Assembly (NCBI RefSeq): GCF_031127815.1
Contig: NZ_JARXHY010000001.1
Location: 1 to 64,000 of the forward strand
From: Pelagicoccus sp. SDUM812003
GTDB taxonomy: Bacteria > Verrucomicrobiota > Verrucomicrobiia > Opitutales > Opitutaceae
Direction of reading: 5' to 3'
DNA: 64,000 bases
The notes beneath the pieces are model-generated. The model did not search any database, was not told where the DNA came from, and saw only the letters and a list, made by a program, of their open reading frames with translations. The stretch's first letter is position 1. The number at the start of each line of letters is the position of its first letter. The translations under genes and the position numbers were made by a program. Shown piece by piece: positions 1-9,150 of this stretch.

Positions 1-243
1 TCGGACTACCTCTCGAAGATAGCGAAGCCAAGGCGGCCACAAAAGGCGGATATTCCTTAGAAGTGTTAATCCACCACGTTACAAAAAAGAGTTGCAGCCC
101 TGGGGGCATGGCGATGGGGAGGGGCGAGGCTCTGGGGCGAGCTGGGGGGCTCAGTTGTGAAGCGGATGTAAATGCGGCCGAAGGTTTTGCGCTTGAAACC
201 GTTATTCTATTCTAGAACAACGGGCTAGCATCCCGGATTGATC
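1..243. other. leading stretch, no confident gene
   Basis: A frame open from base 1 reaches a TAG at 58-60 and could be the last 19 codons of a plus-strand gene cut by the window edge. Nothing in those residues is recognisable, and another plus frame stays open to about 213, so I do not call a gene. The remainder is a G-rich spacer leading to the methionine aminopeptidase gene. I see no clear promoter or terminator. Confidence 0.3.
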
Positions 244-1029
244 ATGATCGTACGCAACGAAGAGCAGAACAAAGCAATCAGAGAAGCCGCGCAGGTCGCA
301 GCTACCGTGCTGGACCGCATGGTGGGTCTGGTGGCTCCGGGAATGAACACCTACGATCTGGATCAAGCGGGCCGTCGATTCATCGAGGAGCTCGGAGCGG
401 AGAGCGCCTGCTACAAGTACAAGGTCGGCTCGCGCATCTACCCGGCGTTTACCTGTCTGTCGGTCAACAACGAAGTGGTGCACGGCATCGGTTCTCTGGA
501 GCGCGTGCTGCAGGAAGGCGATGTGATCAGCGTCGACGTATGCACGCGCTACCGTGGCTACATCGGCGACAACTGCCGTACGGTGCCGGTAGGGCGGGTG
601 GAGCCCGAGGTCCAGCGCTTGCTCGACGTGACGGAAGAGGCCATGTACGACGGCATCCGCAACGCGGTGGCGGGCAACAAGGTGGGCAAGATTTCCAACG
701 CGGTTCAAAAGAAGGTGGAGCGGGCGGGCTTCAGCGTGATCCGCGATTTCGTGGGTCATGGCGTGGGCAAGAGCCTGCACGAGGAGCCGCAGATCCCCAA
801 TTTCGGACGTCCGGGAGATTACCAGCGATTGAAGAAGGGCATGGTGCTCTGCATCGAACCCATGGTGAACATGGGGAGGCATGGCATCGTGATGGGCGAG
901 GACGGGTGGACAGCCCTCAGTTCCGATGGCAGTGTGTCGGCTCATTTCGAGCACACGGTTTTGGTGGGCGAGGACGGGCCGGAAATCATCACCGTGCCCG
1001 AAGGCAAGGTCGCCCCCGCTTTGGGCTAG
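244..1029 (+). CDS. map: methionine aminopeptidase, type I
   Basis: This cytosolic dinuclear-metal peptidase removes the initiator methionine from nascent proteins. The 261-residue length is normal for a type I enzyme without extra N-terminal domains. The metal and catalytic residues of the pita-bread fold are all visible: His80 (VVHGIG), Asp98, Asp109, His172 (GHGVGKSLHE), Glu205 (CIEPM) and Glu236 (FEHTV). I chose the ATG at 244 over an in-frame TTG at 238. There is no neighbouring ribosomal-protein or secY gene, so this may be a second, stand-alone map copy; that cannot be checked within the window. Confidence 0.95.
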   Translation: MIVRNEEQNKAIREAAQVAATVLDRMVGLVAPGMNTYDLDQAGRRFIEELGAESACYKYKVGSRIYPAFTCLSVNNEVVHGIGSLERVLQEGDVISVDVCTRYRGYIGDNCRTVPVGRVEPEVQRLLDVTEEAMYDGIRNAVAGNKVGKISNAVQKKVERAGFSVIRDFVGHGVGKSLHEEPQIPNFGRPGDYQRLKKGMVLCIEPMVNMGRHGIVMGEDGWTALSSDGSVSAHFEHTVLVGEDGPEIITVPEGKVAPALG

Positions 1030-1116
1030 GGTGGGCCTGGCGAGTCGAATGGACGTTCTAGGGAGGAACTCCGAGCGCGATTCGAAGGGGAGCGGAGCTT
1101 TCCGGGGTTTTGAGAA

Positions 1117-1941
1117 ATGTCTGCGGCGCGGCCGCGTCTTCTCATGAGTTTTCCGATCGATACTCTACGCATCGACGAGCTGTTTCGCTTCGAAATGCCT
1201 GCTGGCGGGCAGCCGAATCCCATCGGGATCCCCCCGGGCATGATTCGAGTGGAGCTGATGCTGGAGGGAGGCGGCTGGATACTGGATGGAAACTGCTCTC
1301 GGCGAGTCGAGCCTGGCGATCTCGTTCTCAACCAGCAATGGGACGAAACGATCTATAGAGCGTATCCGGAAAAAGGCTACGTCTGTCTTTCGATAAACAT
1401 CCGATTGCTACCAGGGGTGGACCGGGTGGCGTTGCCCCGGTTTTGTCGCTGGGTCGACGGGGAAGAGCACGCTTCTCACTTCGCGAAACGCTGCGAGGCG
1501 TTGTTCGAGCTCCAGGGCTTCGATCAAGCGACGCTGGAGCGCATGATGCTGGGTGAAATCTTCTTTCAAGTGGAGGCTAGCGGCTACTGGGATGAACGCG
1601 GCGAGATCCCGGTCGCCCTGCGAAAAGCGATAGAGTATTTGGATAGCAACTACCTGGACACCGTTTCCCTCGCTTCGCTAGCCAAGGTGGCGGGCTATTC
1701 GCGCTCGCGCTTTCACGAGCTCTTTTTGAAGTATGTAGGGGTGACTCCACTACGCTATCAGCGCGGGCTGCGACTGCGTCGAGCGAAGCAGCTAGCCTTG
1801 CAGACGACGCAGCCCATAAAGTGGATAGCGGCGGAATGCGGGTTTTCCTCCGCGGCAAGCTTTTGCTCAGCCTTCGCCAAGGAGGTGGGCATGACGCCCG
1901 CCGAGTATCGGCGGGCGCGCAGTCAGCTGAGAGGGGGGTGA
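1117..1941 (+). CDS. AraC-family transcriptional regulator
   Basis: The protein has 274 residues. The N-terminal ~150 residues look like a cupin-type effector domain. The C-terminal ~100 residues carry the paired AraC helix-turn-helix motifs: the first around SLASLAKVAGYSRSRFHELF, the second around WIAAECGFSSAASFCSAF, ending in the usual GMTPAEYRR. An alternative ATG lies at 1144, and neither start has a strong ribosome-binding site. The gene converges on the GH5 glucanase gene, whose stop lies 11 bases away, so it may regulate that gene or others outside the region. Its ligand is not predictable. Confidence 0.85.
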   Translation: MSAARPRLLMSFPIDTLRIDELFRFEMPAGGQPNPIGIPPGMIRVELMLEGGGWILDGNCSRRVEPGDLVLNQQWDETIYRAYPEKGYVCLSINIRLLPGVDRVALPRFCRWVDGEEHASHFAKRCEALFELQGFDQATLERMMLGEIFFQVEASGYWDERGEIPVALRKAIEYLDSNYLDTVSLASLAKVAGYSRSRFHELFLKYVGVTPLRYQRGLRLRRAKQLALQTTQPIKWIAAECGFSSAASFCSAFAKEVGMTPAEYRRARSQLRGG

Positions 1942-1951
1942 CGGCAGACGC

Positions 1952-3133
1952 CTATTGCGGGCGCGTGCCTGTGAGGACCTCGATCATATCGAGGTCGGGC
2001 GCCCCGATGCTGGTGATTTCCGAATGCCACTCGAAAATGCCGAAATCTCCTTTGTACTCCCAATTGGCCCAAGCGACGTCGTTGTCTTCGAGCACCTTGA
2101 GCAGGTCGCGGTAGTAGGCCAGGCGTTGCTCGCGTGGCACGGTGGGCAAGCAGCCGAACTCGCCGCAATAGAGCTGCAGGCCGAGTTTGCGCGCGTGTTC
2201 GATGGCGGGAGCGAATTCCGCCGCGAGACGTTCCGGGCCCCAGTCTTCTCGAGCGTTGTTGAGCAGGTCGGCCAGCGCCGGGTTTTCCGCGACTAGGGCG
2301 TCGTACACCTCTTGGGTGATGGGCGCTCCGGGGTAGCTGACCGGTCCTTCGTAGACTTGGAAAGGAGTCCAGTTCGCTTTGTAGTGGGTGAAGGCGAGTG
2401 GAGCGTAGACGTGGGTGCTGAGGATGATGTTCTTGTCGTTCTCAGGTATCCGAAGCTTGGGTACGTTGACTGGGATCTGCCACATGTTGGCTCCGATGAC
2501 GATGACCCGGTCGGGCTCCAGTTCGCGAATGGTCTTCAAAGCGGTTTCCACCAATCGGTTCCAGTCTTCATGGTCTTCCGCCACCGGCTCGTTCATGATT
2601 TCGTAGGCGACGAGGTCGACCGGGTAGTGATGGAGGCGGGCTGAAAGGTCGCGCCAGAGATCGAAGAAGCCTTCTTGGGCGGCGGGATCGGTCCAGAGGG
2701 TGTTCTCCAGCCCTTCGTTGGCGGCGTTGAAGTGGTGGGCGTTGATGGTGTGCAGGTCGACGACGATGCGCAGATCGTGGGCTTGGCACCATTCGATCGC
2801 TTTTTCCACGTAGGCGAAAGAGGCCTCGATGGGATTGCCTTCGGCGTCCCACATTTCCTTTTCGTCCAACGGCAGCCGCACATGGTCGTAGCCGATGCCT
2901 GCCAGGTACTGAATATCGTTTTCCGTGATGAAGGTTTCTCGGGGGGACCAGCCAAAGTCCTGCGAGAGCCAATGGCTCAAGTTGATGCCGCGTTGAATGG
3001 CGAAGCCGGAGGGATTGAGGGGAGCCTTCTTCCCTGAGGTTTCAGCCTCGATTGAGGTGGTCGCGATGCCGATCAAGGCGATGATCGCGAACAGGTGTCG
3101 CGTCATGCGCGCGATTGTGGAGCGTGGTTTCAT
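1952..3133 (-). CDS. secreted GH5-family endoglucanase-like glycosidase
   Basis: This is a predicted exported glycoside hydrolase of family 5 (cellulase/mannanase clan A), 393 residues. Residues 1-30 form a signal peptide with a hydrophobic core around LFAIIALIGIA. The TIM barrel carries the acid/base Glu182 in EIMNEP and the nucleophile Glu325 in CGEFG, with the active-site HVY near 241-243. The frame stays open upstream to 3424, but that extension is arginine/proline-rich and antisense to the MYG1-family gene, so I place the start at the ATG at 3133 ahead of the signal peptide. The substrate (beta-glucan or mannan) cannot be decided from sequence. Confidence 0.88.
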   Translation of the reverse strand: MKPRSTIARMTRHLFAIIALIGIATTSIEAETSGKKAPLNPSGFAIQRGINLSHWLSQDFGWSPRETFITENDIQYLAGIGYDHVRLPLDEKEMWDAEGNPIEASFAYVEKAIEWCQAHDLRIVVDLHTINAHHFNAANEGLENTLWTDPAAQEGFFDLWRDLSARLHHYPVDLVAYEIMNEPVAEDHEDWNRLVETALKTIRELEPDRVIVIGANMWQIPVNVPKLRIPENDKNIILSTHVYAPLAFTHYKANWTPFQVYEGPVSYPGAPITQEVYDALVAENPALADLLNNAREDWGPERLAAEFAPAIEHARKLGLQLYCGEFGCLPTVPREQRLAYYRDLLKVLEDNDVAWANWEYKGDFGIFEWHSEITSIGAPDLDMIEVLTGTRPQ

Positions 3134-3260
3134 ATCTCGGGAGTACGGGTTGTGTTTGATGGGGGAGCAGCGATTGCGCCTCACAATGGCAGCGGAGCCA
3201 ACCGTATTCGATATCGCGATCGTCCGATAGGTTTTCTCGAATATCCGAAGCTCGGTCGGA

Positions 3261-4142
3261 TCAGGTGGTCTTGAGGCCCAGCAGCAGCAGCTGGCGCAGG
3301 CGCTTGGGATCGGTGGCGGTGGTCTTGGCGACGAAGCCGCTCTTGTGGGCGAAGTGCACGTCGCTCTCCCCCTCGATTCGGGTGAAGTCGAGCAGTGGAT
3401 GATCGTTGTATCGAGAAATCCCATACCCGGTATTTCTCCGGTCGGGGTAGATCGTGCCGATGGTTTGGCCGTCGATGGCTTTTTGGCGCAGGTAGTGTCC
3501 GATCCCCGCCGAGGGCTCTTCCGGCAGGGGATCGACCCGTGGCAGAAAGAGAACGAGGTTCGCCTGGTCGGGGGCTTCGTCGATCTTCCAGATCTGGCAG
3601 GATCGGTCGATTTCGTTCAACCGTTGACGCAAGCCGCTGAGGTACTCGACCAGATCTTGCCCGACCATGCGCATCATTTCCCAGACCGGCTCTCCAGGCT
3701 GGTGGGACGGGGAGGCGGCGAATCGCCTCAGCAGGGAGACGTCGATGGGCGAGTTGAGTTTTCCGATGATTTCCCGTTCCACGCCTAGCCATTGGGCGGT
3801 CTTGTTCGCGCCGCGGCAGTCGAACCACTCCGCCGGCTCGAGCCACTCGCAGAACTGTTTAGCGTCTTCGTAGAGCCCGTAGTACTGCAGCACCAGCGAG
3901 AGGGCGCAGGAGGGAGCGGCGTCGCGGGGAAACTGGTGGTGGTCGAAGTTTCCGTTTTCCGGTTCGTGCGAATCTCCCACGTCCACGATGGCGACGTGGG
4001 GGTCGGCCAGCTCGTGAGGGGCCGGCTCTTTGCGCAGGATGGGCGCGGGATTGAAAGCCAGCAGGAGGCAGCAGGCGAGCAGGTCGTCCTTGTGGGCGCT
4101 GCCGGGATGGGTGAGGATGTGGGTGAAGGTCGCTTCGCTCAT
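3261..4142 (-). CDS. MYG1/GAMM1-family DHH-like protein
   Basis: The 293-residue protein resembles the MYG1 (GAMM1) family, a DHH-like metal-dependent phosphoesterase/exonuclease fold. Family-type motifs are visible: THPGSAHKDD near the N-terminus, in the place of the usual H-G-x-F-H-x-D-E motif, an IVDVGDSHEPENGNFDHHQ segment, and a late HKSGFVAKT segment. The initial histidine and the DHH-type DHH are present. It is transcribed toward the GH5 gene but separated from it by about 130 bases. No partner gene indicates a substrate, and bacterial members lack a settled physiological role. Confidence 0.75.
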   Translation of the reverse strand: MSEATFTHILTHPGSAHKDDLLACCLLLAFNPAPILRKEPAPHELADPHVAIVDVGDSHEPENGNFDHHQFPRDAAPSCALSLVLQYYGLYEDAKQFCEWLEPAEWFDCRGANKTAQWLGVEREIIGKLNSPIDVSLLRRFAASPSHQPGEPVWEMMRMVGQDLVEYLSGLRQRLNEIDRSCQIWKIDEAPDQANLVLFLPRVDPLPEEPSAGIGHYLRQKAIDGQTIGTIYPDRRNTGYGISRYNDHPLLDFTRIEGESDVHFAHKSGFVAKTTATDPKRLRQLLLLGLKTT

Positions 4143-4224
4143 GGATGAGCGAGGCAGGCTAGCGGGGCCTTGGCCCTTGGCAACGGCAAAGCGGTGCGTG
4201 GGCGAGGGCGTCGGGGCGCGGCGC

Positions 4225-5121
4225 TCACTCCTGACTGGAGATGGGCGTTTCGTATTTCTTGAGCAGGGCCAGCTGCTCCTCCGCTTGTCGGCCGATTTCG
4301 TCCAATCCTTCGCGGATTCGGGCGGGAGGGGTATCGTCCCAGGATTTCGAGAGTCGCCAGGAAAGGTTGCTGATCAGGGCCAGCGGATCGCGCAGCTTTT
4401 CGATGAGTACGCTGGAGAGGTCGGCGGTTTCGCCCGATTTCGCGGAGCGTTTCGCGAGGGAGTTTTGCAGGTCCTCCAGTTCGCGAAGGCTAGCCTTGAG
4501 TTCCTTTCTGAGCTCCTTCTTTTCCGTTTCGAGGGACTCGGCTCGGCTTTCCAGGCTGGCGATCTGCTTTTCGGCTTCGCGGGTCGCTTCCTGGGCGTCT
4601 TTCACAGCAGCTTGGAGCTCTTCGATGTCGCTCGGCGAGAAGGCGGAGTAGCGCTCGACCTTGTGCACTTCGTCCTCCATGCGAGCGACTTCCTGCTCCA
4701 GGTCCACCAGCTTGAGGGCGTGGCTTTCGATGAAGTGCTTCAGATGGTCCTCCTCCTTGTTCATGCTCTTCTTTTTGAAGGCGAAGGTGTTCGCTCCCAG
4801 CTTGGTCTGGTCGACGAGATGCTCGAGCGGCGAGACCAGGCGCGTCTTCAGGCGCTTGAGGAGGCCCAGGTCGATGGCGACGATGGCGACTAGGGCGAGA
4901 ATCCAGAGCAGGTCGGCGGGAACGTGGATCTGGCTGGAGAGAAGCTCGCGAGTCTCCTGAAGCTGCGGAAGGGCTGCGAATGCGAAGAGCGCCGCTTTGG
5001 CGACGAGGCCGATCTGGAGGTGGTTTACGAGAATGCTGTGGGATTTTTTCACGGGTGCGTTTCGACGGAAGGTCTGCAAATCGAGAGGTCGTAAGGAAAG
5101 AGTGGCATGTCTCAGGGTCAA
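4225..5121 (-). CDS. membrane-anchored coiled-coil protein
   Basis: This is an uncharacterised 298-residue protein. It has two hydrophobic segments, roughly residues 36-52 and 70-88, enclosing a short extracytoplasmic loop. A long, strongly charged heptad-rich region (about 120-235) follows, then a helical tail containing LIEKLRDPLALISNLSWRLS. The layout recalls a sensor kinase stripped to membrane anchor, HAMP-like linker and an H-box-like helix, but no catalytic histidine or ATPase domain is present. A GTG at 5052 just before the first hydrophobic segment is a plausible alternative start. The function is unknown. Confidence 0.7.
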   Translation of the reverse strand: MTLRHATLSLRPLDLQTFRRNAPVKKSHSILVNHLQIGLVAKAALFAFAALPQLQETRELLSSQIHVPADLLWILALVAIVAIDLGLLKRLKTRLVSPLEHLVDQTKLGANTFAFKKKSMNKEEDHLKHFIESHALKLVDLEQEVARMEDEVHKVERYSAFSPSDIEELQAAVKDAQEATREAEKQIASLESRAESLETEKKELRKELKASLRELEDLQNSLAKRSAKSGETADLSSVLIEKLRDPLALISNLSWRLSKSWDDTPPARIREGLDEIGRQAEEQLALLKKYETPISSQE

Positions 5122-5805
5122 CCGGATTAGGTCCGGCCAGAAAGACCGTCAGGGCGGGGCCTTTTCGCGAGTCCTGGCCAGTCTGCGACAGCGAGCAGCG
5201 ATCGGTGTTTCGCGCCTGCCGACCCCCGACCCGCTAGGTCGAAATCGAGCGCCAGGCGCCGTCCCTAAAGCGAAAACGGCGGTTCGCGGCGGGCGATTGC
5301 CAATAAGCGCCGGATAGGCGCCACAATTTCTCCCTTAAGGGTGCCTTGTGAAAACACTAGCGCGAGGATACACGTAGTAGAAAAGCGGACACATGGGCGG
5401 GCACTTTTATTGACGGGTGCGTAAGTGTTTGTTGTAAGGGGTCTTAGACGCCTAGGGTATAGCTAGACAATTAGGTGGTTGCGTTGGTTGCGCTATTTTT
5501 GCGTCGTTTGGCCGATGCCGGACTTGCGTCGTTAAGTGATAGATAGACAAGCGCTTGCGGAGGTAGGTCGCGGTGGCAAGGCCCGCTTCGGGCATGAGTT
5601 TTTCTAATCACGTGGGAGGGCCTGTGGAATAGGGTGTGCTCGACACGTGGGAAACTTCGATCCACGCCTATGAGCCACGCGGCGATCCCTTTCCGCGATT
5701 CGACATATCCGAAGACTCGATTCGGAGACCTTTCATTCCTGAACCCAACAAGACCCGATGGCGGGCGCTTAGGTCTGGCCTAATTGCCGCGCGGGCTCTC
5801 CTCCT
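5122..5805. other. long intergenic region, no supported gene
   Basis: Nearly 700 bases separate the coiled-coil gene from the fibronectin-domain gene. A 64-codon minus-strand frame at 5471-5665 has no recognisable feature and I do not accept it. Two small structures are visible: the palindrome CCCTTAAGGG near 5332-5341, and a compact hairpin GCCCG-ctt-CGGGC at about 5581-5593 followed a few bases later by a T run. The hairpin might be a weak plus-strand terminator, though no plus-strand gene precedes it. The rest shows nothing I can name. Confidence 0.35.
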
Positions 5806-7380
5806 ATGTTGTGCCAATCTCTTGCTTTTTCTCTTGTCCTCAAATTCAAATTCTCTGCTCGATCGCTTCTGAGGTCCTTGCATTTCGGATACGCGAGGAG
5901 GGGGCTTGTCGCCTCGGGAATCTTGGCGGCCGTCTCCTTCGCGGAAGCGAGTGTACGATTGAGTTGGAGCGACAACTCCGACAACGAGCTCGGGTTTCAT
6001 GTGGAGCGTTCCACGGATGGAATCCGTTTCGTTCGTATCGGCATAACGGATGCGAACGTAAATCAGTTCGAGGACAGCGCCGCCGCTGAAGGGCGCAACT
6101 ACCACTATCGCGTGCGGGCCTTCAATGAGTATGGATTTTCTGGGTACACCAACACGGTCGAGGCGATTGTGGAGGTGGTGGAGGATGCGATCGGTCAGCC
6201 GCTCGAGGATTCGGTTGATTTCGAAAGAGAGTTCACGAATGCGATGATTGGCGGTACGGGCATGCTGGGAAGTTACGTGACCGATGAGGAGACCAATGCT
6301 CATCTGATCAGCGCGTCGGGGCCCGGCTTTCGACCGTACGAGGACGTCTTGGGTTACGCCTATAAGGAGGTGGAAGGGGACTTTCGCATCGTGGCGAAGG
6401 TAACGGATATCGAATCGCAGGTCTCCTACAACAAGGCCGGGCTGATGGTGCGTCAGAGCCTTAGCCCGGATTCGCGCCATGCGGCCATCACGCTCAATGA
6501 CCGGGGGCGCTACCTTGCGGTCTGGCGGGATCGCGACGGGGAGCATGACGTCGGCAGGACCGTGGTTTCCTCGAGGCGAAGCGGTTACGTCTCCGTCGAG
6601 AAGTCAGGCGATGAGATCACGCTCAAGGTCTCGGACGATGGCAGCCGCTGGAGCACGGTTGTGCGGAGGGAGATTCGGTTTGAAGGTCCGTTTCTGCTCG
6701 GAATCGTCATGTCCGCTGGCAGCGAGGACTATTTGAGCGAGGCCCTGGTGACCATTTTGTCGGACTCCGCGAACGGCCCTGGAGAGGTTCGTCATCCCAC
6801 GCAAGGCGAAGCTCAATCCGGGCAGGAAAGCGATGCCGAGGGCTTGACCGGGGCGGTGATCGGACCGCTCGCCGAGGAGGGGCTCTATCTTTTCGACGAG
6901 GAAACCAACCTGCATGCGATCAGCGCGGGCGGTCCCGGCTACCAACCGTACGACGACGTCTTGCGCTTCGCGTATCGAAAGGTCTCTGGCGACTTTCGCT
7001 ACGTGGTGCAGGTGCATGACTTCGATCTGAACGGTCTGTTCTGCCGCGTGGGCATCATGGTCAGAAACTCCTTGGAGCGGGATTCGGCTCACGCGTCGAT
7101 GAATTTCAATGGCAGAGGGCAGTTCGAGGGGATCTGGCGTTCGCGTGCGGGGCAGCGGGACGCCACCGGCGTGATGGCCTGCGGGGGCGATCCCTATCTG
7201 GCGATCGAGAAGAAGGGCGATCGGATCGAGCTTCTGGGTTCGACCGACGGCGAGAGCTGGCGATTGCTCTACGCTCCAGACATCGACTTGTCGGAAGACT
7301 TCTTGCTCGGGATCGTGTTGTCCGGCTACTACACGGACACGCTGGTGGAATCGATCGTGGAGGAGCTCTCTCTCGACTAG
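5806..7380 (+). CDS. secreted fibronectin-III / tandem DUF1349-like protein
   Basis: The protein has 524 residues with an N-terminal hydrophobic export segment ending near FAEA, though the first ~30 residues are unusually long for a signal peptide and a later start is possible. Residues ~48-125 form a fibronectin type III-like domain (LSWSDNSDNELGFHVERS...YHYRVRAFNEYG). Two tandem ~150-residue repeats follow, each with DEETN, a GPG(F/Y)xPY(E/D)DVL motif, AY..V.GDFR and VR.SL..DS.HA, resembling the DUF1349 concanavalin-like fold. The likely role is extracellular carbohydrate or surface binding. No catalytic motif is visible, and the protein is encoded alone. Confidence 0.7.
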   Translation: MLCQSLAFSLVLKFKFSARSLLRSLHFGYARRGLVASGILAAVSFAEASVRLSWSDNSDNELGFHVERSTDGIRFVRIGITDANVNQFEDSAAAEGRNYHYRVRAFNEYGFSGYTNTVEAIVEVVEDAIGQPLEDSVDFEREFTNAMIGGTGMLGSYVTDEETNAHLISASGPGFRPYEDVLGYAYKEVEGDFRIVAKVTDIESQVSYNKAGLMVRQSLSPDSRHAAITLNDRGRYLAVWRDRDGEHDVGRTVVSSRRSGYVSVEKSGDEITLKVSDDGSRWSTVVRREIRFEGPFLLGIVMSAGSEDYLSEALVTILSDSANGPGEVRHPTQGEAQSGQESDAEGLTGAVIGPLAEEGLYLFDEETNLHAISAGGPGYQPYDDVLRFAYRKVSGDFRYVVQVHDFDLNGLFCRVGIMVRNSLERDSAHASMNFNGRGQFEGIWRSRAGQRDATGVMACGGDPYLAIEKKGDRIELLGSTDGESWRLLYAPDIDLSEDFLLGIVLSGYYTDTLVESIVEELSLD

Positions 7381-7414
7381 TTTCGCCCTCGATCACCCGC
7401 TCCCTTTCGGCCGC

Positions 7415-8866
7415 CTAGGTCGCGGCCTTCAGGGCGAAGACCTTCTGGCTGGGCAGGCGCATCAGGGTGACGTCTATGATGGTGGTGCGAAAGCTCTGCA
7501 TGACCGCTTGCAGCTCTTTCGAGCTGAGGCGCAGATTGACGGGGATGTAGTCGATGTCGTCCGAGTCGTCCTCGTGGGCGGTTATCTCCAACCGCACCGC
7601 GGCCGCCCGGTCGAGCAGGTCGACCCAGCTCTTGCGTCGCTTGTCGTAGCGCTGCGTGCGCAGGTAGAAGGTCATGGTGCCGGGGAACTTCTTGTTCTTG
7701 TGCCGATCCTCCAGCATGCCCTCCATCTTGTTTTTGCGAATCCCGAGGGGGGTGGAGCGAAAGGTGATGTCGAAATCCTTAATGCCTTGTCCGAACTGGT
7801 CCCGGAGGCGGAAGATCAATTGGGCGTGGCCTTCGTACTGGCTTTGCTTGTTCCACTCCAGGAAGCTGGACTTCAGCGTCTTGGCCGATTCGAAGGTTTC
7901 GCCTCGGGCGGATTCGAAGCTTTCGACGATCTGGTTGTATTCGCTTTTATCGTACGACGCGCTGAGAGCTTCCTTGATCCGAGGCAGGATGGACTTGCGA
8001 TTTTGGCTGCCGGTCACGATGCCGATCTCGTCGCCGAAGTGAGCGGTTTCGAATGCGATGAAGAAGGGAACGGCTTGCCGTTGGCTGGCGAGCTGGGAAA
8101 GGTCGTAGGTGTAGAAGGAGGAATCGATGGTCTCGTCCTTCAGGCGCTGGGCCACGAGCTCGCGCAGCTTGCGCACTGTGATCTGGCGCGCTTCGTCGGT
8201 GGGGGTGACGCTGATGTAGTTGAAGTTCAGGTTCCCCGCGCTGGTGCGCACGGTGTTGTCGGAGGAGTCCTCCTTCAGGTAGCGGATGGGGATGTGGCGC
8301 AGGGATTCCGGGGTTTGGGATCCTATGAGGCAGAATTCCTGCACCTGATAGTCGTGGTACATGTCGTTGCCCGGCTGGAGGAAGTGTCGATGCAGGTCGA
8401 TGGTTTTCCATGAGCCGAATTCCAACTCGTCGAGGATTCGGATGCCGCGACCGGTGCCGTGCAGGATGAAGCGCCCCCAGCGGGCCAGCTGTCCGCGCCC
8501 GATGTGGGCGAGTCCGCTGCCGAAGTTGGCTCCGGCGAGGTGCACCAGGTTTTGGATGGGGCAGGGCTTGGGGCTGAAGAGTCGGATCCAGTTTCGGGTG
8601 ACCAGCGCTCCGGTGCTGTGGATCACCACGTTGAAGCCGTCGGCCAGCTGTTGCCCTTTCGCTTTGATGGCGCGGTCCATGGCGTAGCTGACATCGTCGA
8701 TGGTGACGCCGTCGCTGAGGGAGATCCAGCGGCTGAGGTCGATGTCGACCACCGCGTCGGCTCCGAATTCCTTTCTGAGGTCGGAAGGCAGGGTGCCGTA
8801 GATTTCTTCGACGGAGGTGCTGGCGCCCTCGGATGAATACCCGTGGATGAGGAGGATGGGGAGCAT
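7415..8866 (-). CDS. alpha/beta-hydrolase-fold protein
   Basis: This 483-residue protein begins with the typical first strand and oxyanion region PILLIHGYSS. The nucleophile elbow sits near residue 84 in VIHSTGALV, a HSxG elbow whose preceding glycine is replaced by isoleucine. The segment FNVVIHSTGALVTRNWI resembles PGAP1/lipase-like hydrolases acting on esters. The C-terminal ~200 residues are unrecognised and may form a separate beta-rich domain. No signal peptide is visible. The gene converges on the fibronectin-domain gene, with 34 bases between the two ends. The substrate is unknown. Confidence 0.65.
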   Translation of the reverse strand: MLPILLIHGYSSEGASTSVEEIYGTLPSDLRKEFGADAVVDIDLSRWISLSDGVTIDDVSYAMDRAIKAKGQQLADGFNVVIHSTGALVTRNWIRLFSPKPCPIQNLVHLAGANFGSGLAHIGRGQLARWGRFILHGTGRGIRILDELEFGSWKTIDLHRHFLQPGNDMYHDYQVQEFCLIGSQTPESLRHIPIRYLKEDSSDNTVRTSAGNLNFNYISVTPTDEARQITVRKLRELVAQRLKDETIDSSFYTYDLSQLASQRQAVPFFIAFETAHFGDEIGIVTGSQNRKSILPRIKEALSASYDKSEYNQIVESFESARGETFESAKTLKSSFLEWNKQSQYEGHAQLIFRLRDQFGQGIKDFDITFRSTPLGIRKNKMEGMLEDRHKNKKFPGTMTFYLRTQRYDKRRKSWVDLLDRAAAVRLEITAHEDDSDDIDYIPVNLRLSSKELQAVMQSFRTTIIDVTLMRLPSQKVFALKAAT

Positions 8867-9150
8867 GGTTGGATAGGCTGAGTGTTGGACGGCTGAGCTG
8901 GGCCCGTTCCGGCGAACGCTGTCCGGAGGCGGCTCGGATGGAACGCGTGAAGCGTATCAGCCGGGCGGGGCCTGTGTCGAGGCGCGAGTGTGGCATTGGG
9001 AACCCTTCGAGGCTCCCGCGGTAGGAATGCGGATGGGAAAAGGGAAACACGTATCGCTCGGGGGCGGGAGCGGGTCTTTTTGTGAAACCTACCCTTGTCG
9101 TGACGCGATGGATTTCTCATCCTTGCCGAGTTTCTAGACCTGTTTATTTC

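Noticed and set aside
202-954. 250-codon minus-strand open frame opposite map
   Set aside because: It is a histidine-rich mirror of the methionine aminopeptidase coding sequence.
3134-3424. N-terminal extension of the GH5 enzyme
   Set aside because: It is proline/arginine-rich, overlaps the MYG1-family gene and would bury the signal peptide.
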